A stretch of DNA of 30,323 bases from JBDTME01 sp964583795 (lineage in GTDB: Bacteria; Patescibacteriota; Microgenomatia; UBA1400; PJMF01): positions 1 to 30,323 of the forward strand of contig CAZOWX010000024.1 of the NCBI GenBank assembly GCA_964583795.1, in the 5' to 3' direction. A program made the translations under genes and the position numbers. Below the pieces are notes generated by a model. The model worked only from the letters and a program-made list of their open reading frames with translations, was not told where the DNA came from and did not search any database. Of this stretch, positions 20,070 to 27,877 are shown piece after piece (the first letter of the stretch is position 1; each line of letters opens with the position of its first letter).

Positions 20070-21992
20070 TTAAAATTGGCGCAAAAATCGTAGATCACTC
20101 GAGTACAACAACCGAATGTCATCAATATTGAGTCCTTCCTTGAGTGTGTATGTTCTCTCGACGCCCCAGCCAAAGGCGAAGCCAGTGTACACATCAGGAT
20201 CGATGCCACCAGCTTTCAGCACATTGGGGTGGACCATGCCTGCGCCACCAACCTCATGCCAACCTGATTTACAAAACTTGCACTTCGTTGGTTGTGAGTT
20301 GTCGGTAGTGAGTTGTGAGTTGATTACGCCTGTCCCTCCGCAAACGTGGCAGCTAAAGTCTACTTCAAACGATGGTTCGGTGAACTGAAAATGAAATGGA
20401 CGGATGCGGGACTTGGTACCCGGCCCGTAAAACTCCCGAGCAAAGTAATCGAGTGTACCTTTGAGATGTTGGATGTTAATCCCTTTATCCACGACGAGTC
20501 CTTCAAATTGATGAAACATTTGGGTATGGGTGACGTCTTGTTGACGACGATAGCATCGGGCGATGTTGATCATGCGGATTGGGGGCTGAGAGCTCAATCG
20601 TTCCATTTCGCGCACTTGACCATTGGAAGTTTGGGGAGTTAACAGGATTTTTCCTCCGATCAAACTTGGATGGCGCATCCGTGGGTTATTCGGATCATAG
20701 GGAACATTTTTGGTGGTGTCAGGAATGTCCACAAAGAATGTTTCCCACTCGTCGCGCGCAGGGTGCTCAGGTGGCATATTGAGTGATTCAAACGCATACC
20801 AATCCCAGTCAACTTCAGGGTAACGGACACAGGTAAAGCCGATGTGTTCAAAAATGTTTCGAATTTCCTCAATGGCTTGAGAAATGGGGTGCATGTGACC
20901 AGTGTGAGGTGGGAGGCCGGGAATGGTGAGGTCTGTCCACTTCGTGGAGTTGTTGAGTTGTTGGGCCTGCCCGCCGGCGAGGCGGGTTGTTGTGTTGTTG
21001 AGGTGGCTTTCGATTTGCTTTTTTAGGTCGTTGAGGAGTTCTCCGGCTTTCTTTTTATCGTCAATTTGCCCAATCAGCTTTGCAGCTTGATTGAACAGGC
21101 CTTTTTTGCCGAAGTACTTGACGCGCAGTGTTTCATGATCAGCTGTTTCGGTTTTCAGCTGTGAGATGATTGAGTAAATTTTGTGCTCAAAATCTGAAAG
21201 TGATAAAGATTGGTCTGATGTCTTGGATTCTGAACTTTTTGCTGTTACTGCACTCTCTTTTTGTGTTTCGCTCTCTTTGTTTTCGACTTGATACACTACC
21301 CGCCACTTTCCCTCTTTTTCAATCACTTGGGTGATCTTGATTGGCCAACACTCACTGGTGGTTTTCAGCTGAGTACCGCCATCAGGCATAGCTGGATACT
21401 CGCCAATTTGCACGATTCGAAGCTCTTTATTTTGAGGGAGATCAAATGGCAGCTTGATATTTCTTTCCACAAGTTGTTGATACGTGACCATCTCAATATT
21501 GATGGGAAGATTTTCTCGGATGATCTGGTTGGCCTCTTGTTCAATTTTCTCAATAAGCGAAGAATCTATTTGATTGGTGAACTCCACGTACATTTTTTTG
21601 CCAATACCGTGGTTGCCATCCACGCTATTTGAGTGAGCAACGACATTTTTGACTGCTTGATCGACGATATGTCCGGCTGTGTGCCACTGCATGTGTTGAT
21701 ATCTGCGCTGCCAATCAATTTCGAGTTTGACCTCATCTCCGGCTTGTATTTCGCCTTTTAGTGTACCTTTGTGTTGGGGTTCACCCATGTTGTATGAGAC
21801 ATGTGTCACGTCAAAAGTGCCGCTGGTTCCAGTGATTTTACCTTGGTCTGCTGGCTGTCCCCCACCTTGGGCGTAGAAGATGGTTTGATCTAAAACGAGC
21901 GCAGTTTGACCGTTTACCTCTTCCACCCGAACAACTTTGGCTGATGCAGTTTTTTGATAACTATCAATCATGTAGCTGAGCGTGGTTTTCAT
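20070..21992 (-). CDS. pheS: AlaX-like editing domain fused to phenylalanyl-tRNA synthetase alpha subunit
   Basis: One 640-aa frame. Residues 1 to about 237 are an AlaX/AlaRS-type editing domain: FYAQGGGQPADQG (39-51), the zinc motif H104-TAG-H108, and PDGGTQ (203-208) where the family has PCGGTH, so two ligands read Asp and Gln. A Ser/Lys/Glu linker (about 238-264) leads to PheS: an N-terminal coiled coil (265-330), class II core with GHMHPI, MPPEHPARDEWETFF, NIARCYRR, FHQFEG and GFAFGWGVER. A zinc knuckle C548xxC551...C571xxC574 is present. Two in-frame repeat insertions lie at 332-350 and 556-569. ATG 21992 is 7 nt after TACAAT (leaderless). Confidence 0.93.
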   Translation of the reverse strand: MKTTLSYMIDSYQKTASAKVVRVEEVNGQTALVLDQTIFYAQGGGQPADQGKITGTSGTFDVTHVSYNMGEPQHKGTLKGEIQAGDEVKLEIDWQRRYQHMQWHTAGHIVDQAVKNVVAHSNSVDGNHGIGKKMYVEFTNQIDSSLIEKIEQEANQIIRENLPINIEMVTYQQLVERNIKLPFDLPQNKELRIVQIGEYPAMPDGGTQLKTTSECWPIKITQVIEKEGKWRVVYQVENKESETQKESAVTAKSSESKTSDQSLSLSDFEHKIYSIISQLKTETADHETLRVKYFGKKGLFNQAAKLIGQIDDKKKAGELLNDLKKQIESHLNNTTTRLAGGQAQQLNNSTKWTDLTIPGLPPHTGHMHPISQAIEEIRNIFEHIGFTCVRYPEVDWDWYAFESLNMPPEHPARDEWETFFVDIPDTTKNVPYDPNNPRMRHPSLIGGKILLTPQTSNGQVREMERLSSQPPIRMINIARCYRRQQDVTHTQMFHQFEGLVVDKGINIQHLKGTLDYFAREFYGPGTKSRIRPFHFQFTEPSFEVDFSCHVCGGTGVINSQLTTDNSQPTKCKFCKSGWHEVGGAGMVHPNVLKAGGIDPDVYTGFAFGWGVERTYTLKEGLNIDDIRLLYSSDLRFLRQF

Positions 21993-21999
21993 AAGCAGT

Positions 22000-22028
22000 A
22001 TTGTATACTCCAATTTCTCAAGTTTCAA
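22000..22028 (-). promoter_or_regulatory. Promoter of the AlaX-PheS gene
   Basis: TTGAAA (22023-22028), 17 bp, TACAAT (22000-22005), 7 nt, ATG. No SD or leader precedes the gene. Confidence 0.8.
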
Positions 22029-22172
22029 AATTTATAATACCCCGTAACTCAAGAAGCGAAGTATGGCTGAATAAGCCCAGACACGGAGCTATCTTGAGTG
22101 GATGGGGTATAGCAGGTTCTGCTGCTGTGTTCATTTTTGACAGGTATGGTTTTTGTATTGTGTACTGCCATT

Positions 22173-22302
22173 GTCATCCTTGAACCTGGCCAGCGGCCAA
22201 GTATCGAGGATCTGACTCAGATCCTATTTGGAGTCAGGTCCTCGATCTCGATCGTCGTCTCTTTGCCGTTGGCCAGGATTCGTCCGTCGAGTCAAGGATG
22301 AC
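22173..22302. repeat. 130-bp highly palindromic GTCATCC element
   Basis: Perfect 11-bp termini GTCATCCTTGA / TCAAGGATGAC. Nested pairs inside: CCTGGCCAGCGGCCAA against TTGCCGTTGGCCAGG, and ATCGAGGATCTGACTC against GAGTCAGGTCCTCGAT (one mismatch). The right arm recurs at 4772-4815. It lies between rplT and pheS. Confidence 0.75.
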
Positions 22303-22365
22303 GATCTATTTATTGCTTTCGATTTTTGGTTTCCTTTATTTATCTGTCTCTAATAACATTACTAA

Positions 22366-22392
22366 AAAGCCCTCCGTGTTTTGGAGGGCTTT
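22366..22392 (-). terminator. Terminator of the infC-rpmI-rplT operon
   Basis: AAAGCCCTCC, loop, GGAGGGCTTT; on the minus strand it is followed by TTTTTAG. It separates the ribosomal operon from pheS, which has its own promoter. Confidence 0.85.
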
Positions 22393-22665
22393 AATTTTTA
22401 CAATAATTTACCCCTGCCAGCCGGGGAGGCGGGCCTCCAACTAGTGAGTGGTAAAAAAGTCAGCCCGAGGCTGATCTGCCTTGGGCGGAAAAAAACACAG
22501 TTTGCTAGTATTTTTTGTACTAATATTCATAGATTTGAGTTTACCAACTACTCAACCACATAACAACACAACAACAGTACTACTTACAGACCACTGACGA
22601 CTTCCCTACACTCTATTTCCTACTGTGTCCGCCGAAGCAAAGCGCGGAGGAGGAAATCCTATTCC
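22393..22665. other. Gene-free repeat-rich stretch after rplT
   Basis: It contains the GC-rich unit CAGCCGGGGAGGCGGGC, a CCGAGGCTGATCTGCCTTGG patch, NNST-type DNA (CAACCACATAACAACACAAC) and CCGCCGAAGCAAAGCGCGG. No gene is supported. Confidence 0.6.
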
Positions 22666-23016
22666 CTATTTAGTCATTTTTACCACTGCCTCAAACGCCT
22701 TTGGGTCATTGATCGCGAGTTCGCTGAGCATCTTGCGATCGAGAGTAATGTTGGCTTTTTTCAAACCCGCAATGAATCGTGAGTAGTTGAGCGTTGGATC
22801 AACTGCTTTGACAGCGGCACTGATACGGACGATCCAGATGGTGCGGAAGTTGCGCTTTCGCAGTTTCCGACCAACGAAGGCATACTGCCCTGCGTGAAGA
22901 TCGGCCTCTGTGGCGACCTTGACCAGACGGTTCTTGGTCATGCGAAAACCTGCAGTTCTCGCGAGTAGTTTTTTATGTGAGCGGCGTCGGACGACGCCAG
23001 TTTTTGCACGAGGCAT
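22666..23016 (-). CDS. rplT: 50S ribosomal protein L20
   Basis: 116 aa, full length. It begins PRAKTGVVRRRSHKKLLART, has the basic N-terminal helix that binds 23S rRNA, then FVGRKLRKRNFRTIWIVRIS and the C-terminal globular part NYSRFIAGLKKANITLDRKM. It is the last gene of the infC-rpmI-rplT operon, with an orphan gene and a 190-bp repeat-bearing spacer (CAACTAGTGATTAGTGACTA) between it and rpmI. The terminator at 22366-22392 follows. Confidence 0.97.
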   Translation of the reverse strand: MPRAKTGVVRRRSHKKLLARTAGFRMTKNRLVKVATEADLHAGQYAFVGRKLRKRNFRTIWIVRISAAVKAVDPTLNYSRFIAGLKKANITLDRKMLSELAINDPKAFEAVVKMTK

Positions 23017-23210
23017 AGTGTTTAGGGAATAGCAACTAGTGATTAGTGACTAGTTGTGTTTCCCTCCTCCTTCGGTGCCCTTCGATTTTTCTCAGGGTCT
23101 TCTAAAACCTAGTGCCTAAGGCACTGAGCGGATTTATTAATTTCTAATTGACCTAATTGTTCTAATTTCTAATAACCTGATATTAGATACATGTTTCTGA
23201 GTTGTCTGAT

Positions 23211-23519
23211 TTACACCTGAACTCTACTAATCATAAATTGTGATAATTTCCCACCAGTTACTCTTTTATGCTCACCTGAACTTTCTGCTAACATAGAAAA
23301 TACTGCTAAAGTAGTGTCTCCAACTATGTCAGGAGGGATCGACATTCGATTTTGGCGAACTTTTTCAGTTAATAACCGAGAGGCAGCATTCTGAGCTGAT
23401 ATCCCTAGGGATAAGCCTTCGGCAATAGGCTGAGCTCCGATCTTGGGAAGATTGTTCTCAACTTCATTTTCCCGATATATTTTGAGTGAAAACAGTTTTT
23501 CTTGGCGATGATCTCCCAT
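23211..23519 (-). CDS. Orphan protein between rpmI and rplT, 102 aa
   Basis: ATG 23519 is followed by DHRQEKLFSLKIYRENEVEN; the centre is Ala/Ser-rich (LGISAQNAASRLLTEKVRQN) and the end is basic (SGEHKRVTGGKLSQF). A weak AAGGGGCTTGTT precedes the start. No motif is recognised. It interrupts the usual adjacency of rpmI and rplT, so it is probably co-transcribed with them. Confidence 0.55.
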   Translation of the reverse strand: MGDHRQEKLFSLKIYRENEVENNLPKIGAQPIAEGLSLGISAQNAASRLLTEKVRQNRMSIPPDIVGDTTLAVFSMLAESSGEHKRVTGGKLSQFMISRVQV

Positions 23520-23649
23520 AACAAGCCCCTTTTTTTAAACTTTAGATCAATTTGAAATTAGAATAATTTGGTATTTATTATTTAGCTATCGATAGATCTA
23601 CTTCTTAGTTCTTAAACTTTTGATTTTTTGTTGTCCTCTGGGATAACTC

Positions 23650-23862
23650 CTATGCCAATCCCATCATCATCTTGATTTTCTTGGCAAATTTCCCCTTTAC
23701 CTCGATGGGTTTACGACCCGCTCGAATGGCTGCCTTGGACTTGCGACGTCGAATATGACGCATGTTTTGGGCTCGGCGCAGCACCTTACCAGTGGCGGTA
23801 ATCTTAAATCGAGCGACTGCTCCACTGCGTGGTTTTTGTTTGACTTTTTTTGACTTAGTCAT
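23650..23862 (-). CDS. rpmI: 50S ribosomal protein L35
   Basis: 70 aa, typical length and composition: KPRSGAVARFKITATGKVLR, then RRKSKAAIRAGRKPIEV and the family end. The ATG lies one base after the infC stop (TAATATG), and its SD (AGAGGAATAAT) overlaps the infC end, as in a coupled operon. Confidence 0.96.
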   Translation of the reverse strand: MTKSKKVKQKPRSGAVARFKITATGKVLRRAQNMRHIRRRKSKAAIRAGRKPIEVKGKFAKKIKMMMGLA

Positions 23863-23863
23863 A

Positions 23864-24442
23864 TTATTCCTCTTTTGCTGTCTCTGGTTGTGCAGCGACT
23901 ATTGGTTTTTGCTCTGGTTTAACGGCTTTTTTCTTGACTGGCATCAGCTGGATAAAGATCTTTCTCCCCAATAACTTGGGTGCGATCTCGACTGTGGCTA
24001 TCTCTGCTGTGCGCTCAACAATCTGATCGATAATCTTAAAGCCAAACTCTTTGCGAGTGATTTGTCGGCCTTTGAACTCGACGTATGGACGTACCTTGTC
24101 ACCGTCTTTGAGGTAATCAAAGATCTTTTTGAGGCGGTACTCAAAATCACCTTCTCCCATAAATGGGCGGAATCGCAGCTCTTTAATTTCTTGCTTTTTG
24201 GCAGCTTTCTTTCCTTCGGCTCTTTTCTGATCAAGTTGGTACTTAAACTTGGAAAAACTGATGATTTTGGCTACTGGTGGCTTGGCCGTCTCGGTGATGA
24301 GAACGACATCTTTCTCTTGTGCTTTCGCCCGCTCGATCGCCTCTTCCCTACTCATAACTCCGACTTGTTTCCCAAACTCGTCGAGTACGCGAAGCTCTGG
24401 GAAGCTAATCCTGTGATTTGTCTGAAAGTACTTTTTTGCTAT
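23864..24442 (-). CDS. infC: Translation initiation factor IF-3, AUA start
   Basis: IF-3 binds the 30S subunit and proofreads start codons. The family pattern is clear: NHRISFPELRVLDEFGKQVG, AKPPVAKIISFSKFKYQLDQ, KELRFRPFMGEGDFEYRLKK and GRQITRKEFGF. The C-terminal Lys/Pro/Ala tail is longer than usual. The right N-terminus for the family falls at an ATA codon, 24440-24442, preceded by GAGGAGGG with five bases spacing. No ATG or GTG fits in frame; an upstream in-frame TTG (24511) would add 23 residues unlike the family. Rare start codons (AUU, AUC, AUA) are the known basis of IF-3 self-control, so I take the ATA start. Confidence 0.92.
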   Translation of the reverse strand: MAKKYFQTNHRISFPELRVLDEFGKQVGVMSREEAIERAKAQEKDVVLITETAKPPVAKIISFSKFKYQLDQKRAEGKKAAKKQEIKELRFRPFMGEGDFEYRLKKIFDYLKDGDKVRPYVEFKGRQITRKEFGFKIIDQIVERTAEIATVEIAPKLLGRKIFIQLMPVKKKAVKPEQKPIVAAQPETAKEE

Positions 24443-24548
24443 CTTGCCCTCCTCATAGTATGACTGTGGTACCTCCTTGTAATATGAATAAAGCGTTTTG
24501 GGAATCCCCAAAGGACAGGTACGCTTTTATTATACAAATTGAGCTGCT

Positions 24549-24577
24549 ATTCTACCAGAGGTGAAACAATGGGTCAA
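24549..24577 (-). promoter_or_regulatory. Promoter of infC-rpmI-rplT
   Basis: TTGACC (24572-24577), 17 bp, TAGAAT (24549-24554), with TGG before the -10. A second -10-like TATAAT lies further down (about 24529-24534). The leader of about 100 nt can form AAGCGT/ACGCTT with an inner TGGGGATTCCCA. Confidence 0.8.
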
Positions 24578-24594
24578 GGGAAGGGAATCGTTAT

Positions 24595-24756
24595 TTACTT
24601 TGTCAAGAGCTGTCTCAAGCGAGTTTCTACATTCTCAGGTCTCTGAGTGTTTGCATTAATTTCAGGAAGAATGTTATCAATGAGGGCTAACGTACGATTT
24701 CGTGGAACACGCACTTCTAAACCTATTTGTTGCTCCCACTGTTATAACATATCAAT
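24595..24756 (-). pseudogene. Decayed tail of the upstream orphan gene
   Basis: In the same frame as the gene at 24757-25761, after its TGA and a TAA, coding-like sequence resumes: QWEQQIGLEVRVPRNRTLAL, DNILPEINANTQRPENVETR, RQLLTK and TAA 24595. The intact gene may have been about 50 codons longer, with the junction disrupted by substitutions or paired frameshifts. Confidence 0.45.
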
Positions 24757-25761
24757 TCAAATAAGCACTGATACTGCGGTTTGATGATTAGCATATACGA
24801 AGACTTCACCTATGGACAAAAGTATGCCTAATCGACTGATCAGTGTGTCAATGATGTCATGAGAAATAAACTGGGAGATATAGTGCATGATATCGTCAGG
24901 TACACCTGGTACGGTGCTAAGCTCGTTTAGTATATTTTCATTTATGGGCGAGTTTGTTAGAAAACGAAAAAGTTCCGTATAAATCCTAAAGCGAATATTC
25001 TGATAAGGTGTCCCATATTCTTCCAAAATGCCAGTCATTTCGTACTCTTCATGCATTTGTTGTGCCACACTATCTACCTGTTCGAGTGTGTGGACACACA
25101 GTGCTGTCAAAAAACGAGATAATGCTTGACCAATGGGGTGAATGTGTTTATTTTTTTCTTTTGTGGCTTTTTCTCTTGCCTTCCGTGCCTTTTCTTGTTT
25201 CTCTTCAATTTCATCTGAAAACATTCCCAAGTAGCGTACTATTATTGTGTGATCAAACTTAATACTGTTTTTTTCGTCAAGTGAGTCAAGTACGTCTAAA
25301 CGGTAGAGACACTGTATTACAGTATCTCGAAGTTTTGTTACTGCGCTTCCTCGGGGAGAGTAATCAGTTTCATGATAATGAAACTCGATAATAAGCACTG
25401 CTTTGAGTAAGTTTGATGGAAGTGTTAGAAGCGATCGGTGAAAATTGTTAAGCTCATTAAGTGGTCTATCGAAATTTAGTGCATTAATCAGTTGTTGAGC
25501 TGAATTGCTTAAATCAGTGAAAGTTCCTGTAAGTCCAACAATATTATTAACTTCAATCTGTTCGGCTGCCTGAGGCGAAATAAGGTTGACAACAAACTCC
25601 TCGCCATGCGGATCACGTCCAGGATGTCTGGCTGTTATGCTTAATATGTTTAATCTTCTTAATCTGCTTTCAGAGACCGGGTCAATTCTTGCTGAGCTTT
25701 CGTATTCAGCTAAAGCTGCTTGAAATTTTTGAATGTCTATTAGTTCTAGCGGTTGTGCCAT
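24757..25761 (-). CDS. Orphan protein between thrS and infC, 334 aa
   Basis: ATG 25761 (MAQPLELIDI) is 6 nt after TATAAT (25768-25773), so a longer start is rejected. The protein is mostly helical, with a charged coiled-coil stretch (EEKQEKARKAREKATKEKNK, about 185-205) and many Leu/Ile/Asn. No signal peptide or motif is recognised. It lies between thrS and infC, which are adjacent in many bacteria. Its C-terminus may be truncated, as coding-like sequence continues in frame after two stops. Confidence 0.7.
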   Translation of the reverse strand: MAQPLELIDIQKFQAALAEYESSARIDPVSESRLRRLNILSITARHPGRDPHGEEFVVNLISPQAAEQIEVNNIVGLTGTFTDLSNSAQQLINALNFDRPLNELNNFHRSLLTLPSNLLKAVLIIEFHYHETDYSPRGSAVTKLRDTVIQCLYRLDVLDSLDEKNSIKFDHTIIVRYLGMFSDEIEEKQEKARKAREKATKEKNKHIHPIGQALSRFLTALCVHTLEQVDSVAQQMHEEYEMTGILEEYGTPYQNIRFRIYTELFRFLTNSPINENILNELSTVPGVPDDIMHYISQFISHDIIDTLISRLGILLSIGEVFVYANHQTAVSVLI

Positions 25762-25767
25762 TCGAGT

Positions 25768-25796
25768 ATTATAGGCCATTTCCCCCAAAAAATCAA
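25768..25796 (-). promoter_or_regulatory. Promoter of the 334-aa orphan
   Basis: TTGATT (25791-25796), 17 bp, TATAAT (25768-25773), 6 nt, ATG: a leaderless arrangement. Confidence 0.75.
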
Positions 25797-25820
25797 GCAA
25801 AAATGACTTGGTACGATTAC

Positions 25821-27581
25821 CTACCAAATCCGCTTTGTTTTTACATCATCCTCGACTTGCTCTACAAATGCACTGGTAGCGATCACTTTTGAGTCCTTAC
25901 TCCCTCTTTGTCGTACGGCCACTGTCCCATCAGCAACTTCTTTTTTGCCAACGACCAAGATGTATGGCACTTTTTCTCCAGCAGCTTTGCGGATGCGGTT
26001 TTGCATCGACTCGGATTCGCTACTGACCTCAACGCGGATGTTGGCGGCGCGAAGTTGTTGCTCGACTTGATTGGCATACTCGATTTGGTCTTGGGAAATG
26101 GGCACGATGACTACTTGGACCGGTGAAAGCCAGACTGGGAAAGCGCCAGCAAAGTGCTCGATGAGGATCATCATCATTCGTTCAGCTGATCCCAGAATAG
26201 CTCGGTGAATCATGATCGGCGATTTTTCTTTGCCATCCTTATCAACGTATGTCAAGTTAAAACGCTGCGGTTGGACGTAATCGATCTGCACCGTTGAGAG
26301 TTGCCACTCTCTGCCAAGCGCGTCCGTCGCCATTAAATCCATTTTGGGAGCATAAAATGCGGCTTCACCTGGACCATCAAAGTACTCAATCTGGTTGCGC
26401 TTCATGATTTCTTCTGCCCACTTCTCTACCTTGTCCCAAATCTTTGGATCGCCTAAATATTTATCGGGTTGTTGAGGATCTCTGGTAGATAGTCGATATC
26501 GATAAGTAAATCCGAAACTATCCATGACCCGCTTGGTCATCTGTAATGCTTTATCAATTTCGGCATCGACTTGTTCTTCAGTACAAAAAACGTGACAATC
26601 ATCTTGAGAAAAAGAGCGGACGCGGGCTAAACCATTGAGCTCGCCTGGTTTTTCATCACGATACAACATGGCAAAGTCGGTCATTCGAATGGGCAGATCA
26701 CGATAACTTCTGGGTTTACTGGCGAAAATTTGAGTGTGTTGAGGACAGTTCATTGGTTTTAAGTACATCTCATCATCACTATAGTTCGAGACGACCTTGA
26801 ACATGTCTTGATGATACTTGGCATAATGACCCGAAGTTTTAAATAGTTCAGCCCGAGCAATCTGTGGTGTCCATACTTGTTGGTAACCCTCAGCGTGTTG
26901 AACCGTCTCGATATACTCACTGAGCAATCGGCGCACGATGGTGCCTCGAATGGTATACAGTGGCAACCCGCTGCCAACCAGCGGTGAAAAAGTAAACAAG
27001 TCGAGCTCTCGACCCAAGCGACGATGATCGCGCTTCTTGGCTTCTTCTTGCTGTTGCATGTACGCATCAAGCTCTGCCTGTGTTGGCCAACACGTGCCAT
27101 AAATGCGCGTTAACATCGGATTCTTTTCATCTCCGCGCCAGTAAGCACCAGCTATTGAAAGCAATTTAAAGTACTTGAGCTCTTCACTTGGATTTTCGAT
27201 GTGACCGCCTTTACACAGGTCGCGATACTTGCCTGATTTATAAAAACTAATTTTTTGCTTGCCGTGCTCTGAAAACTCTTCGATCAGCTCTTTTTTGTAT
27301 GGATTGCCAGGGTACTCGTCGATGGCTTCTTCTCGCTCCAGTTCTTGTCGCTCAAAGTTTTTCCAACCTTTGACGATCTCGTGCATTTTTGCCTCAAGCT
27401 TGGGTAAGTCTTCTTCGGTGATGGGTTGCTGAAACTCGAAATCAAAATAAAATCCGTTCTCGATAGCGGGACCGATGGTGCGGTGGGTAAACGGGAACAG
27501 ATCCATGACCGCTGCTGCGAGTAAGTGAGCGCACGAGTGGCGCAAGTGATCGAGATATTCCGGTGAGTGTTGGTCTGACAT
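25821..27581 (-). CDS. thrS: Threonyl-tRNA synthetase lacking the TGS domain
   Basis: A class II synthetase that charges tRNA-Thr. At 586 aa it starts directly at the editing domain: H15-SCA-H19 and C123-KGG-H127 are the intact zinc-type motif for clearing Ser-tRNA-Thr. The N-terminal TGS domain of about 60 residues found in E. coli ThrRS is absent. The catalytic core has MNCPQHTQIF, RDLPIRMTDFAMLYRDEKPG and VRSFSQDDCHVFC, with the anticodon-binding domain at the end (PVQVVIVPISQDQIEYANQV). The start follows AAAAAGGAAAATT. A Thr-codon leader peptide and terminator lie 180-300 nt upstream. Confidence 0.96.
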   Translation of the reverse strand: MSDQHSPEYLDHLRHSCAHLLAAAVMDLFPFTHRTIGPAIENGFYFDFEFQQPITEEDLPKLEAKMHEIVKGWKNFERQELEREEAIDEYPGNPYKKELIEEFSEHGKQKISFYKSGKYRDLCKGGHIENPSEELKYFKLLSIAGAYWRGDEKNPMLTRIYGTCWPTQAELDAYMQQQEEAKKRDHRRLGRELDLFTFSPLVGSGLPLYTIRGTIVRRLLSEYIETVQHAEGYQQVWTPQIARAELFKTSGHYAKYHQDMFKVVSNYSDDEMYLKPMNCPQHTQIFASKPRSYRDLPIRMTDFAMLYRDEKPGELNGLARVRSFSQDDCHVFCTEEQVDAEIDKALQMTKRVMDSFGFTYRYRLSTRDPQQPDKYLGDPKIWDKVEKWAEEIMKRNQIEYFDGPGEAAFYAPKMDLMATDALGREWQLSTVQIDYVQPQRFNLTYVDKDGKEKSPIMIHRAILGSAERMMMILIEHFAGAFPVWLSPVQVVIVPISQDQIEYANQVEQQLRAANIRVEVSSESESMQNRIRKAAGEKVPYILVVGKKEVADGTVAVRQRGSKDSKVIATSAFVEQVEDDVKTKRIW

Positions 27582-27759
27582 AATTTTCCTTTTTAAAGTA
27601 CTTTCCCCTATTCCAAACGAGGTCCTGAATATTCATGTCTCACGTTATTGTATTTTATGAAGGTGTTTGACTTGACCTTTCAGGATGACGGGGTGTTTTG
27701 TTAAAAGTATGTTGCTTTCTAACAGTTATTTTATCGTATTTTTGGGTATAAAGAGATAC

Positions 27760-27783
27760 AAAAAAACCAAGCTTAGCTTGGTT
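27760..27783 (-). terminator. Intrinsic terminator of the Thr attenuator
   Basis: The minus strand reads AACCAAGCTAAGCTTGGTT, nearly palindromic, running into seven T. It sits between the Thr leader ORF and thrS. Confidence 0.88.
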
Positions 27784-27805
27784 GACATGCACGGTTCACG
27801 ATAAC

Positions 27806-27877
27806 TTAACGAGCACGTCCACCCAAGCTAAGCTTGGTAGTTGAAGTGCGAGTCGTTGTTGCGATGACAGTTATCAT
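27806..27877 (-). CDS. Thr-rich leader peptide of thrS, 23 aa
   Basis: ATG 27877 to TAA 27806. The peptide begins MITVIATTTRTSTTKLS and ends LGGRAR, with seven Thr in its first 14 residues (codons ACT, ACA ACG ACT, ACT, ACT ACC). The ATG is 9 nt after TAAAAT of a strong promoter. It resembles in role the Thr/Ile-rich leader of the E. coli thr operon, but here the target is a synthetase gene. Confidence 0.82.
   Translation of the reverse strand: MITVIATTTRTSTTKLSLGGRAR

Noticed and set aside
27442..27636. Minus-strand 64-aa ORF overlapping the thrS start
   Set aside because: The out-of-frame overlap with thrS continues into its coding region; no leader-type codon run. The real leader is at 27806-27877.
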